A stretch of 64,000 bases of DNA, taken from positions 124,001-188,000 of the forward strand of contig NZ_JAGPWD010000004.1 of NCBI RefSeq assembly GCF_018119395.1, read 5' to 3'. Position numbers and translations under genes: made by a program. Under the pieces are notes generated by a model, which saw only the letters and a program-made list of their open reading frames with translations, ran no database searches and was not told where the DNA came from. Shown piece by piece: positions 30,335-37,448 of this stretch (position 1 is its first letter; every line of letters starts with the position of its first letter). The stretch is from Massilia sp. ZL223. GTDB lineage: Bacteria > Pseudomonadota > Gammaproteobacteria > Burkholderiales > Burkholderiaceae_D.

Positions 30335-31098
30335 AGCGGCGCCTCGGCCAGATCCCGGCACAGGCGCCGGGTGATGTGAAAGGCATACTGCGCGGCGACC
30401 GATTTCACGAATCGCATGAAATCGGGCGCCGCGTTTTCATTGGCGTTGTCGGAAATCGCGCGGATCACGGCGCAGGGCACGCCCAGCTCATGGCACACCT
30501 GCGCCACCGCGGCGCCTTCCATTTCCACCGCCACCAGTCCGGGAAGCGCGCCATTCATCGCGTCGATGCGGCTCTTCTCGTTGACGAACTGGTCGCCGCT
30601 CGCCACCAGGCCGCGGTGCACGCGCGGACGCTGGAGGCGGAATTCGCGCCTTTCTCCTTCGCTGACGGCGTCCAGGAAGTCCAGCTCGAGGAAATCCTGG
30701 GCCGCGCCAACCAGGCGCATCGACAGCTGCTGGTCGGGCTGGAAGTGGGTCTGGCCGGTCAGCGGCACTTCGAAGCGAGGGAACAGGGGACTTGCATCCA
30801 TGTCGTGCTGGACCAGCGATTCCGCGACCACGATATCGCCTACCTGCACCGTTTTATCCCCGGCGCCGGCCACGCCGGTAAAGAGGATGTGGGTAACTCC
30901 GAACTTCTCCACAAGCGTTGTGGCGGTCATGGCTGCCGCAACCTTGCCAATTCGCGATAAAACGCACACAGCGTCGATTTCCCACAGTTGTCCAGCAACG
31001 TAGTCGCGCATGCCATGGATGAGCCTGGAGGGCCCTCTCATGGCTTCCACGAGCCCCACCTGTTCTTCGTGCAGTGCGCTGATGATCCCTAATCGCAT
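30304..31098 (-). CDS. mtnN: 5'-methylthioadenosine/S-adenosylhomocysteine nucleosidase
   Basis: 264-residue member of the PNP/UDP phosphorylase family that hydrolyses MTA and SAH, removing SAM by-products. The start MRLGIISALHEEQ places the acid residue at about Glu12, FTGVAGAGD is the nucleobase-binding loop, VAVEMEGAAVAQVC carries the ribose-binding Glu, and AISDNANE carries the catalytic Asp. It is a little longer than E. coli MtnN (232 aa), with an insert around residues 110-150. It overlaps the end of ald. Confidence 0.92.
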   Translation of the reverse strand: MRLGIISALHEEQVGLVEAMRGPSRLIHGMRDYVAGQLWEIDAVCVLSRIGKVAAAMTATTLVEKFGVTHILFTGVAGAGDKTVQVGDIVVAESLVQHDMDASPLFPRFEVPLTGQTHFQPDQQLSMRLVGAAQDFLELDFLDAVSEGERREFRLQRPRVHRGLVASGDQFVNEKSRIDAMNGALPGLVAVEMEGAAVAQVCHELGVPCAVIRAISDNANENAAPDFMRFVKSVAAQYAFHITRRLCRDLAEAPLQARSDSAGT

Positions 31099-31119
31099 GG
31101 TTTTTCGTCTTTTTTCTCT

Positions 31120-31563
31120 TTAAAGCGGTTTGCGGAAGTACACCACGCGTTCGGTTTCCTCGAATCCCAGCGCCAGATGCATGTCCTGGCTTGCCTTATT
31201 TTCGAGCAAAGCATCGGAAGCCATTTCACTGCAGCCCTGTTCGCGCGCCCATTGCTGGGCTTTTTCGACCAGCAAGCGGGCAATGCCTTGCCTGCGGCAG
31301 TCTGGAGCGACGTACAAGCCTTCCAGGAAGCCGACAGGAGAACTGTCGGTGCCGTTGACGTAGTCGCTCCTGAGCGCGATTTCCACCAGTCCCTGAGTTT
31401 CGCCGGCATCGGAGTAGGCCAGGAACTGTGCATAACGCTGCGGTTGTGCACAGCAGTCCTGCATTTCAGCCAGATGCTCGCTGCTTTCTGCTGGCCATAA
31501 GGCCACGCGCAGCTCGAGCCAGCCTGCTTGTTCAGGGCTTGTACAGCGCTTGATGGTGGTCAT
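31120..31563 (-). CDS. AAC(6')-like aminoglycoside N-acetyltransferase (GNAT)
   Basis: 147-residue GNAT. Beyond the acetyl-CoA loop (APDCRRQGIARLLVEKA, about 85-101) it carries the blocks typical of chromosomal AAC(6')-I enzymes: SSEHLAEM, RSDYVNGTDSSPVGFLEGLYV, SEMASDALLENKAS and LGFEETERVVYF near the C-terminus. These would acetylate the 6'-amino group of aminoglycosides such as tobramycin or amikacin. No integron or IS element is nearby and the gene matches its surroundings, so it looks intrinsic. Whether it confers resistance cannot be judged from sequence. It borders the DnaA-box region. Confidence 0.85.
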   Translation of the reverse strand: MTTIKRCTSPEQAGWLELRVALWPAESSEHLAEMQDCCAQPQRYAQFLAYSDAGETQGLVEIALRSDYVNGTDSSPVGFLEGLYVAPDCRRQGIARLLVEKAQQWAREQGCSEMASDALLENKASQDMHLALGFEETERVVYFRKPL

Positions 31564-31664
31564 GGAGAGACTCAGTGTGGTGACGTAGCCTTGAAGATTA
31601 GCAGAAGCATATCTTCTGGCAGCTGTTCACTGCGTTTTTGCTTCTGTTGTTTACCTAAAGAATG

Positions 31665-31872
31665 TGTATACAAAGTTGGTAGTGATAGTAAACGGCCAAG
31701 CGTCTGTGGATAACAACGGTTTACTCCACAGTATCAAGCGCTTACATGATCGTTTACCTGCTGAACAAACCTTGCGTCCAGCTTGCACGAAACTTGGACA
31801 AAAAATGCCGGAGTCTTCAAATCGATCGTTCTGCACATCTGATCCTGTGGATATTCATCAGCTTTTCCACAG
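31665..31872 (+). repeat. Origin-like repeat unit 1 (208 bp)
   Basis: Begins TGTATACAAAGTTGGTAGTG and ends TTTTCCACAG. Landmarks at the same offsets as in the other units: GTAAACG at +23, TGTGGATAA at +40, TGTGGATAT at +181 and TTTTCCACA at +198. A weak TACTCCACA at +57 completes the first facing pair. Confidence 0.85.
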
Positions 31873-32111
31873 CCGGGATGGCGGGTCGGCAGTTTTAGCG
31901 TTGGTGGATCAGTGCCGGCATCGTTTTGTCGACCAGGATGGAGACAGGACATCCGAGCTGTTCAGCTGAACTCTGTTTTGCAGATCACAGGTTTGTAAGA
32001 CCTTGCTTCTTTTTTTGGCAGACGGTTTTCGGCAGAGAGTTCGCAGCTGGTTTTTGAATGGGCTGGCTGGATTGGAAAAGCGGAAAGGTTTTGTTGTTGT
32101 ATCTAAAGGTA

Positions 32112-32320
32112 TGTATACAAAGCTGGTAGTGATAGTAAACGGCTCATCATTTGTGGATAAGTCCAGTTTTTTCCACAACATCAAACGTTTACGGTCGCGT
32201 TAACCTGCAGGACAAACCTTGCTTTTGCATTGCAGGAAACTTGGATAGAAATTGGATGGGGTGCGTAAACCGCTGCTTCTACACATTCGATCCTGTGGAT
32301 ATTCATGGGCTTTTCCACAG
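32112..32320 (+). repeat. Origin-like repeat unit 2 (209 bp)
   Basis: The best conserved copy relative to unit 1: TGTATACAAAG start, GTAAACG at +23, TGTGGATAA at +40, TTTTCCACA at +57, TGTGGATAT at +182 and TTTTCCACA at +199. Unit 1 and unit 2 share long identical runs at both ends and differ in the middle. Confidence 0.85.
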
Positions 32321-32429
32321 AGCGCATACGGACGGGGACGTTTTTGCCTGCAAAACGGGCTCTGCCTGGGCAGGCCGCGAAGCTGACAAAGGGGCGCCAG
32401 CGGGTGTGCGAAGTTGCAACAGCCCGGGC

Positions 32430-32444
32430 AAAAAAATTTTTTTT
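32430..32444. other. A7T8 tract, possible bend or unwinding element
   Basis: Seven A followed by eight T, preceded directly by the palindrome GCCCGGGC (32422-32429) and 30 bp ahead of repeat unit 3. Tracts of this kind bend DNA and melt readily; a role in origin opening is inferred. As a transcript end it would also resemble a terminator tail, but the stem is only 4 bp. Confidence 0.45.
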
Positions 32445-32474
32445 CTGAAGCTCGTCGGGTTTACAACCAAGATC

Positions 32475-32685
32475 TGTATACCACGTTGGTAGTAGTGGTT
32501 AACGCCTGCCCAGTTCTGTGGACAAGCTGGTTAACGCTCCAAAAATCAAACGTTTACGTTCCGGATAAGCCGGTGCACTGCCGCGCAAAGTTCCTGGTGG
32601 CAAATCTGGACAAGATTTTTGCCTGTGCAAAAAAGCCGAGTTTTGCACAAACGATACCTGTGGATATCAAGTCGGTTATCCACAG
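32475..32685 (+). repeat. Origin-like repeat unit 3 (211 bp, diverged)
   Basis: Most diverged copy: TGTATACCACGTTGG start, GTTAACG at +23, TGTGGACAA at +42, an extra facing pair TGTGCAAAA (+149) / TTTTGCACA (+166), then TGTGGATAT (+184) and an exact TTATCCACA (+201). It ends 142 bp before the GMC oxidoreductase ATG. Confidence 0.8.
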
Positions 32686-32827
32686 ATGGGCTCTAGACTT
32701 CCGTTTACGATCTGGTAAGCTCCACTCATCGAACTACGGTCGGAGGCATGTTGGACCTCGCTGCACTGTCGTACCTGCTCGCTTTTTGCATGCCGGAGCC
32801 CGGCGGCATGCCCATTCGAGCGCTGCG

Positions 32828-34471
32828 ATGAGCATGGAGTCCGCAGGCGACTACGACTACATCATCGTCGGAGCCGGCACCTCCGGCTGTGTGCTGGCCA
32901 AGCGGCTGACCGAGCGCCAGGATCTCAAGGTCCTGATCATCGAAGCGGGCGGCAAGGACGACTACCTGTGGATCCATATCCCGGTCGGCTACCTGCACTG
33001 CATCGGCAATCCGCGCACCGACTGGCTGTTCCGGACCGAGCCGGATGCGGGCCTGGGCGGACGTTCGCTGATCTACCCGCGTGGCAAAGTCCTGGGCGGC
33101 AGCTCGTCGATCAACGGCATGATCTACATGCGCGGCCAGAAAGCGGACTACGACCGCTGGGCCGACGTGACCGATGATCCTTCCTGGCGCTGGGACCAGG
33201 TGCTGCCGCTGTTCAAGCGCAGCGAAGACCACCATGGCGGCGCCAGCGACATCCACGGTGCCGGCGGCGAGTGGCGCGTCGAGCGCCAGCGCCTGTCGTG
33301 GAAGATCCTGGACGCCTTCCGCGATGCGGCCGAACAGGAAGGCATTCCCAAGATCGCCGATCTGAATGCGGGCGGCGGCCAGGGGTCTGCCTATTTCGAG
33401 GTCAACCAGCGCCGCGGCATCCGGCTCAATACGGCGCGCGCCTTCCTCAAGCCGGCGGCCCAGCGCGAGAACCTGACCGTGATGACCGGCTGCCACGTCG
33501 AGCGCTTGCTGTTCGAGGACACGGAGCAGGGCAAGGTCTGCGTCGGCGTGCAGTTCACCGGCGGCGGCCGCGCCTTTACCGCCAGGGCGCAGCGCGAAAC
33601 CCTGCTGGCGGCGGGCGCGATCGGTTCACCGCAGATCCTGCAATTGTCCGGAATCGGGCCGGCGGCCCTGCTTCACGAACACGGCATCGCGCCATTGGTC
33701 GATGCGCCGGGCGTGGGCGAAAACCTGCAGGACCACCTGCAGCTGCGCATGATCTTCAAGATCAAGGGAGCGCCGACCCTGAATACCCGGGCCGGCAACT
33801 GGTTCGGGAAAGCCTGGATCGGTCTCGAGTACGCCTTGAGGCGCAGCGGTCCGATGTCGATGGCGCCGTCGCAGCTGGGCGCGTTCGCCTGTTCGCGGCC
33901 CGGATTGGCGGCGCCGGACCTGCAATTCCACGTCCAGCCGCTGTCGCTGGATAAGTTCGGCGACCCGCTGCACCGCTTTCCCGCCTTCACGGCGAGCGTG
34001 TGCAACCTGCAGCCGACCTCGCGCGGGCATGTGCGCATCGCGTCCGGCGACAGTTATGCGGCGCCGAAGATCACGCCGAACTACCTGAGCACCGAGGCCG
34101 ACCGCAAGACCGCCGCCGCCGCGCTGCAGCTGACGCGCCGCATCGCGGCCGCGCCCGGCCTGGCGCGCTACCAGCCGCAGGAATACCTGCCTGGTCCGGC
34201 TTATCAGACGGAAGAGGAGCTGGCGCAAGCCGCCGGCATGATCGGCACCACGATCTTCCATCCGGTGGGTACCTGCCGCATGGGCAGCGCCGGCGATCCG
34301 CTGGCCGTGGTCGACAGCCGGCTGCGGGTGCGCGGCGTGCACAAGCTGCGCGTAGTGGATGCCTCGATCATGCCCTTCATCACCTCGGGCAATACGAATT
34401 CCCCGACGATCATGATTGCGGAGAAGACCGCGACCGACATCCTCTCCCGGATGGAAGAGCCGCGTGGATAA
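32828..34471 (+). CDS. GMC family FAD-dependent oxidoreductase (choline dehydrogenase-like)
   Basis: 547-residue glucose-methanol-choline oxidoreductase. FAD-binding GAGTSG is at residues 15-20, the GMC signature GGSSSINGMIYMRG follows GRSLIYPRGKVL, and the C-terminal active-site region has HPVGTCRMG and SGNTNSP. It should oxidise an alcohol with a membrane or soluble acceptor; the substrate is unknown. I chose ATG 32828 (the next is 32834), because the upstream ORF extension runs into the repeat region and encodes nothing family-like. No clear ribosome site. It is flanked on both sides by DnaA-box sequences, and its stop codon lies inside one. Confidence 0.93.
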   Translation: MSMESAGDYDYIIVGAGTSGCVLAKRLTERQDLKVLIIEAGGKDDYLWIHIPVGYLHCIGNPRTDWLFRTEPDAGLGGRSLIYPRGKVLGGSSSINGMIYMRGQKADYDRWADVTDDPSWRWDQVLPLFKRSEDHHGGASDIHGAGGEWRVERQRLSWKILDAFRDAAEQEGIPKIADLNAGGGQGSAYFEVNQRRGIRLNTARAFLKPAAQRENLTVMTGCHVERLLFEDTEQGKVCVGVQFTGGGRAFTARAQRETLLAAGAIGSPQILQLSGIGPAALLHEHGIAPLVDAPGVGENLQDHLQLRMIFKIKGAPTLNTRAGNWFGKAWIGLEYALRRSGPMSMAPSQLGAFACSRPGLAAPDLQFHVQPLSLDKFGDPLHRFPAFTASVCNLQPTSRGHVRIASGDSYAAPKITPNYLSTEADRKTAAAALQLTRRIAAAPGLARYQPQEYLPGPAYQTEEELAQAAGMIGTTIFHPVGTCRMGSAGDPLAVVDSRLRVRGVHKLRVVDASIMPFITSGNTNSPTIMIAEKTATDILSRMEEPRG

Positions 34472-34517
34472 CTCTGTGCATAAATAGCTGAATAGCACGG
34501 GGATTGCCTGTGCAAAA
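34463..34517. other. Second small cluster of DnaA-box-like sequences
   Basis: CGTGGATAA (34463-34471, including the GMC stop codon), TGTGCATAA (34475-34483) and TGTGCAAAA (34509-34517), all in the same orientation, within 55 bp. The last two fit the complement of TTWTNCACA. This lies 1.8 kb right of the main cluster, across the GMC gene. Confidence 0.5.
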
Positions 34518-34577
34518 CTGCACACCCACCTTGCGCAGGTTCAAAGCAACAAACACGCACACTGTAGCGCTGGCGTA

Positions 34578-34606
34578 TTGTGAGCCTCCAGCCTAGTATG
34601 TATTAT
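34578..34606 (+). promoter_or_regulatory. Predicted sigma70 promoter of the liv operon
   Basis: TTGTGA (34578-34583), 17 bp, TATTAT (34601-34606), 43 bp ahead of the livG ATG. Spacing is optimal and both hexamers are close to consensus. Confidence 0.55.
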
Positions 34607-34649
34607 TACTTGAGCAATGTTGCCTTTGCAGTAGCACGTGGGAGAACCA

Positions 34650-35420
34650 ATGGCGGATGTCATCCTGGAGACAAGGGATCTGACCAAGGAATTCAAAGGA
34701 TTCACGGCAGTTAGCAACGTCAACCTCAAGGTCCAGCGCGGCCATATCCATGCGCTGATCGGCCCCAATGGCGCGGGCAAGACCACCTGTTTCAATCTCC
34801 TGACCAAGTTTCTGGTCCCGACTTCCGGGCAGATCCTGTTCAATGGCAAGGACATCACCGGCGCCCGGCCCGCCCAGATCGCCCGCATGGGGGTGATCCG
34901 CTCCTTCCAGATCTCGGCTGTTTTCCCCCACTTGAGCGTGCTCGAAAACGTGCGCATCGGCCTGCAGCGCCGGCTCGGCACCAGCTTCCATTTCTGGCGC
35001 AGCGAGCGTTCGCTGGAGAGCCTGAATACGCGCGCGATGGAGCTGCTGGCCGAGGTCGGCCTGGACGGCTTCGCCCATGTGTTGACGGCCGACTTGCCGT
35101 ATGGCCGCAAGCGGGCGCTCGAGATCGCCACGACCCTGGCCATGGAACCGGAACTGATGCTGCTGGACGAGCCCACCCAGGGCATGGGCCATGAAGATGT
35201 CCACAGGGTTACCGAACTGATCAAGAAAGTCTCGGCAGGGCGCACCATCCTGATGGTGGAGCACAACATGAGCGTCGTGTCCGGCATCTGCGACCGCATC
35301 TCGGTGCTCCAGCGCGGCGCCGTGCTGGCCGAAGGCAGCTATGCCGAAGTCTCGCGTAATCCACAGGTGATGGAAGCGTATATGGGCAGCAGCGACGGCC
35401 ATTTGCAGGGAGCGCACTGA
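34650..35420 (+). CDS. livG: Branched-chain amino acid-type ABC transporter ATPase LivG
   Basis: 256-residue ABC ATPase of the LivG type. Walker A GPNGAGKT is at about 38-45, the signature loop is LPYGRKRALEIA (a LivG-like variant of LSGGQ), and Walker B is LMLLDEPTQGM. The C-terminal BCA_ABC region ends around VMEAYMG. ATG 34650 has GGGAG 5 bases upstream; the GTG at 34638 includes that site and is less likely. First gene of livG-livF-binding protein-livH-livM; its stop overlaps the livF start by one base. Confidence 0.95.
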   Translation: MADVILETRDLTKEFKGFTAVSNVNLKVQRGHIHALIGPNGAGKTTCFNLLTKFLVPTSGQILFNGKDITGARPAQIARMGVIRSFQISAVFPHLSVLENVRIGLQRRLGTSFHFWRSERSLESLNTRAMELLAEVGLDGFAHVLTADLPYGRKRALEIATTLAMEPELMLLDEPTQGMGHEDVHRVTELIKKVSAGRTILMVEHNMSVVSGICDRISVLQRGAVLAEGSYAEVSRNPQVMEAYMGSSDGHLQGAH

Positions 35421-36127
35421 TGACCCCCGCACTGGAAATCCGCGACCTGCACGCCTGGTACGGCGAATCGCACATCCTGCACGGCATCGGCCTGAGCGTG
35501 AACCCGGGCGAAGTCGTCACCCTGCTGGGCCGCAACGGCGCCGGCCGCACGACCACCCTGCGCGCCATCATGGGCCTGACGGGGCGGCGCAGCGGTTCGA
35601 TCAAGGTCAACGGCCTTGAAGCCATCGCCCTGCCGACGCACCGCATCGCCCACCTCGGCATCGGCTATTGCCCGGAAGAGCGGGGGATATTTTCGTCCTT
35701 GTCCACAGAGGAAAACCTGCTGCTGCCGCCGCGCCTGAAAGGAGCGGAAGGGGGCATGAGCGTGGACGAGATCTACGAAATGTTCCCCAACCTCTACGAA
35801 CGGCGCAACAGCCAGGGCACGCGCCTGTCGGGCGGCGAGCAGCAGATGCTGGCGGTGGCGCGCATCCTGCGCACCGGCGCGCGTCTGCTGCTGCTGGACG
35901 AGATTTCCGAGGGCCTGGCGCCGGTCATCGTGCAGGCCCTGGCGCGCATGATCACGACGCTCAAGTCCAAGGGCTACACCATCGTCATGGTGGAACAGAA
36001 CTTCCGCTTCGCCGCACCGCTGGCGGACCGGTTTTACGTGGTGGAGCATGGCCAGGTGGTCGAGACGATCGCCGCGGCCGAACTCGATGCCAGGATGCCG
36101 GTGCTGACCGAGCTCCTGGGTGTGTGA
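35420..36127 (+). CDS. livF: Branched-chain amino acid-type ABC transporter ATPase LivF (Walker A Arg variant)
   Basis: 235-residue LivF-type ATPase. Signature RLSGGEQQMLAVARIL and Walker B LLLLDEISEGL are intact. The Walker A loop reads GRNGAGRTT, so the usual catalytic Lys is Arg43 (codon CGC). LivG of the same importer has the normal Lys, so the pair may be an asymmetric ATPase. In several ABC systems Lys-to-Arg changes weaken hydrolysis; some natural LivF proteins do carry Arg here. The TGATG junction with livG implies coupling. Confidence 0.95.
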   Translation: MTPALEIRDLHAWYGESHILHGIGLSVNPGEVVTLLGRNGAGRTTTLRAIMGLTGRRSGSIKVNGLEAIALPTHRIAHLGIGYCPEERGIFSSLSTEENLLLPPRLKGAEGGMSVDEIYEMFPNLYERRNSQGTRLSGGEQQMLAVARILRTGARLLLLDEISEGLAPVIVQALARMITTLKSKGYTIVMVEQNFRFAAPLADRFYVVEHGQVVETIAAAELDARMPVLTELLGV

Positions 36128-36155
36128 TTTTCCAGAACAGAACGGAGACAAGAAA

Positions 36156-37358
36156 ATGAAACTACGTGCCCTCACTGTGGCCGTCGCTGCCAGCGCCGGC
36201 TTTGCCCTGCCTGCCCATGCCCAGATCTCGGGCGACGTGATCAAGATCGGTTTCATCACCGACCTGTCCGGCGTGTATTCGGACATCGACGGCAAGGGCG
36301 GTATCGAAGCCATCCAGATGGCGATCGCCGACATGGGCGGCGCCATCAACGGCAAGAAGATCCAGCTGGTCACGGCCGACCACCAGAACAAGCCGGACGT
36401 CGCCGCCTCCAAGGCGCGCGAATGGTTCGACCAGCAGGGCGTCGACCTCCTGATCGGCGGCACCAATTCCGGCGCCAGCCTGGCCATGGCCAAGGTGGCG
36501 GCCGAGAAGAAGAAGGTCTTCATCGCCATCGGTTCGGGCACGGCCCAGCTGACCAACGAGCAGTGCACGCCCTACACGGTGCACTACGCCTACGACACCG
36601 TGGCGCTGGCGCGCGGCACCGGCGCGACCATGATCAAGCAGGGCGGCAAGTCCTGGTACTTCCTGACCGCCGACTACGCCTTCGGCCAGTCGCTCGAGAA
36701 GGACACCGCCGACGTGGTCAAGGCCAACGGCGGCACCGTGCTGGGCAGCGTCAAGCACCCCCTGTCGGCCTCGGACTTCTCGTCCTTCCTGCTGCAGGCG
36801 CAGTCGTCCAAGGCCCAGGTGCTGGGCCTGGCCAACGCCGGCGGCGACATGATCAACGCGGTCAAGGCGGCCAACGAATTCGGCCTGACCAAGAAGATGA
36901 AGATCGCCGGCCTGCTGGTCTTCATCAACGATATCCACACCCTGGGCCTGAACACCACCCAGGGCATGTACCTGACCGACGGCTGGTACTGGGACCAGAA
37001 CGCCGACACCCGCGCCTGGTCGAAGCGCTATTTCGCCAAGATGAAGAAGCAGCCCTCGATGCTGCAGGCGGGCGATTACTCGGCCGCGACCCAGTTCCTG
37101 AACGCGGTCAAGGCCACCGGCACGGACAACGCCGACAAGGTCATCGCACACATGAAGAAGACCCCGATCAACGACATGTTCGCCAAGAACGGCACCATCC
37201 GCCCGGACGGCCGCATGGTCTACGACATGTACCTGATGCAGGTGAAGAAGCCTTCGGAATCGAAGTACCCGTGGGATTACTACAAGGTCGTCGCCACCAT
37301 CCCGGGCGACCAGGCCTACACCAAGAAAGCCGAAACCAAGTGCTCTTTGTGGAAGTAA
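36156..37358 (+). CDS. Periplasmic substrate-binding protein of the liv-type importer
   Basis: 400-residue type I periplasmic binding protein with a signal peptide (cleavage after AHA at about residue 22; no lipobox). The mature start ISGDVIKIGFITDLSGVYSDIDG is typical of LivK/amide-binding proteins. It delivers its ligand to LivHM. The class covers branched-chain amino acids, urea, short amides and aromatic acids, so the ligand is open. ATG 36156 follows a GGAG site. A REP-like hairpin lies between this gene and livH, which may raise its mRNA level above that of the permeases. Confidence 0.93.
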   Translation: MKLRALTVAVAASAGFALPAHAQISGDVIKIGFITDLSGVYSDIDGKGGIEAIQMAIADMGGAINGKKIQLVTADHQNKPDVAASKAREWFDQQGVDLLIGGTNSGASLAMAKVAAEKKKVFIAIGSGTAQLTNEQCTPYTVHYAYDTVALARGTGATMIKQGGKSWYFLTADYAFGQSLEKDTADVVKANGGTVLGSVKHPLSASDFSSFLLQAQSSKAQVLGLANAGGDMINAVKAANEFGLTKKMKIAGLLVFINDIHTLGLNTTQGMYLTDGWYWDQNADTRAWSKRYFAKMKKQPSMLQAGDYSAATQFLNAVKATGTDNADKVIAHMKKTPINDMFAKNGTIRPDGRMVYDMYLMQVKKPSESKYPWDYYKVVATIPGDQAYTKKAETKCSLWK

Positions 37359-37396
37359 GCCAACCCGGCTATTTCCACCGTTGTTAGCGTTTGATT

Positions 37397-37428
37397 CGTC
37401 ACCCCCGCGAAGGCGGGGGCCCAAGTTT
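37397..37428. repeat. REP-like palindrome, copy 3, inside the liv operon
   Basis: CGTC, then a hairpin with arms ACCCCCGC / GCGGGGGC around GAAG, then CCAAGTTT: the same framed palindrome as at 73-105 and 17951-17983. Here it is intercistronic, between the binding-protein gene and livH. Confidence 0.75.
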
Positions 37429-37448
37429 CGCAGCTCAGCCAGACCCCC

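Larger units (their letters stand above)
31649..32708. other. Candidate replication origin or DnaA-titration locus
   Basis: This 1.06-kb core of a 1.26-kb gene-free stretch holds about 12 DnaA-box matches. Exact TTATCCACA or its complement starts at 31705, 32152 and 32676. TTTTCCACA/TTTTGCACA forms start at 31863, 32169, 32311, 32624 (complement) and 32641. One-mismatch forms start at 31846, 32294, 32517 and 32659. Boxes occur as facing pairs whose starts are always 17 bp apart. A GTAAACG/CGTTTAC-type 7-mer recurs about 13 times, and an A7T8 tract lies at 32430-32444. mnmG-rsmG-parAB-atp downstream is the classic origin neighbourhood. dnaA is not in the window, and function is inferred from pattern. 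Confidence 0.7.

Noticed and set aside
31564..32827. CRISPR array or plasmid iterons as an explanation for the repeats
   Set aside because: Units are about 209 bp, diverged, and built of paired DnaA boxes; there are no short identical repeats with unique spacers and no plasmid replication gene.
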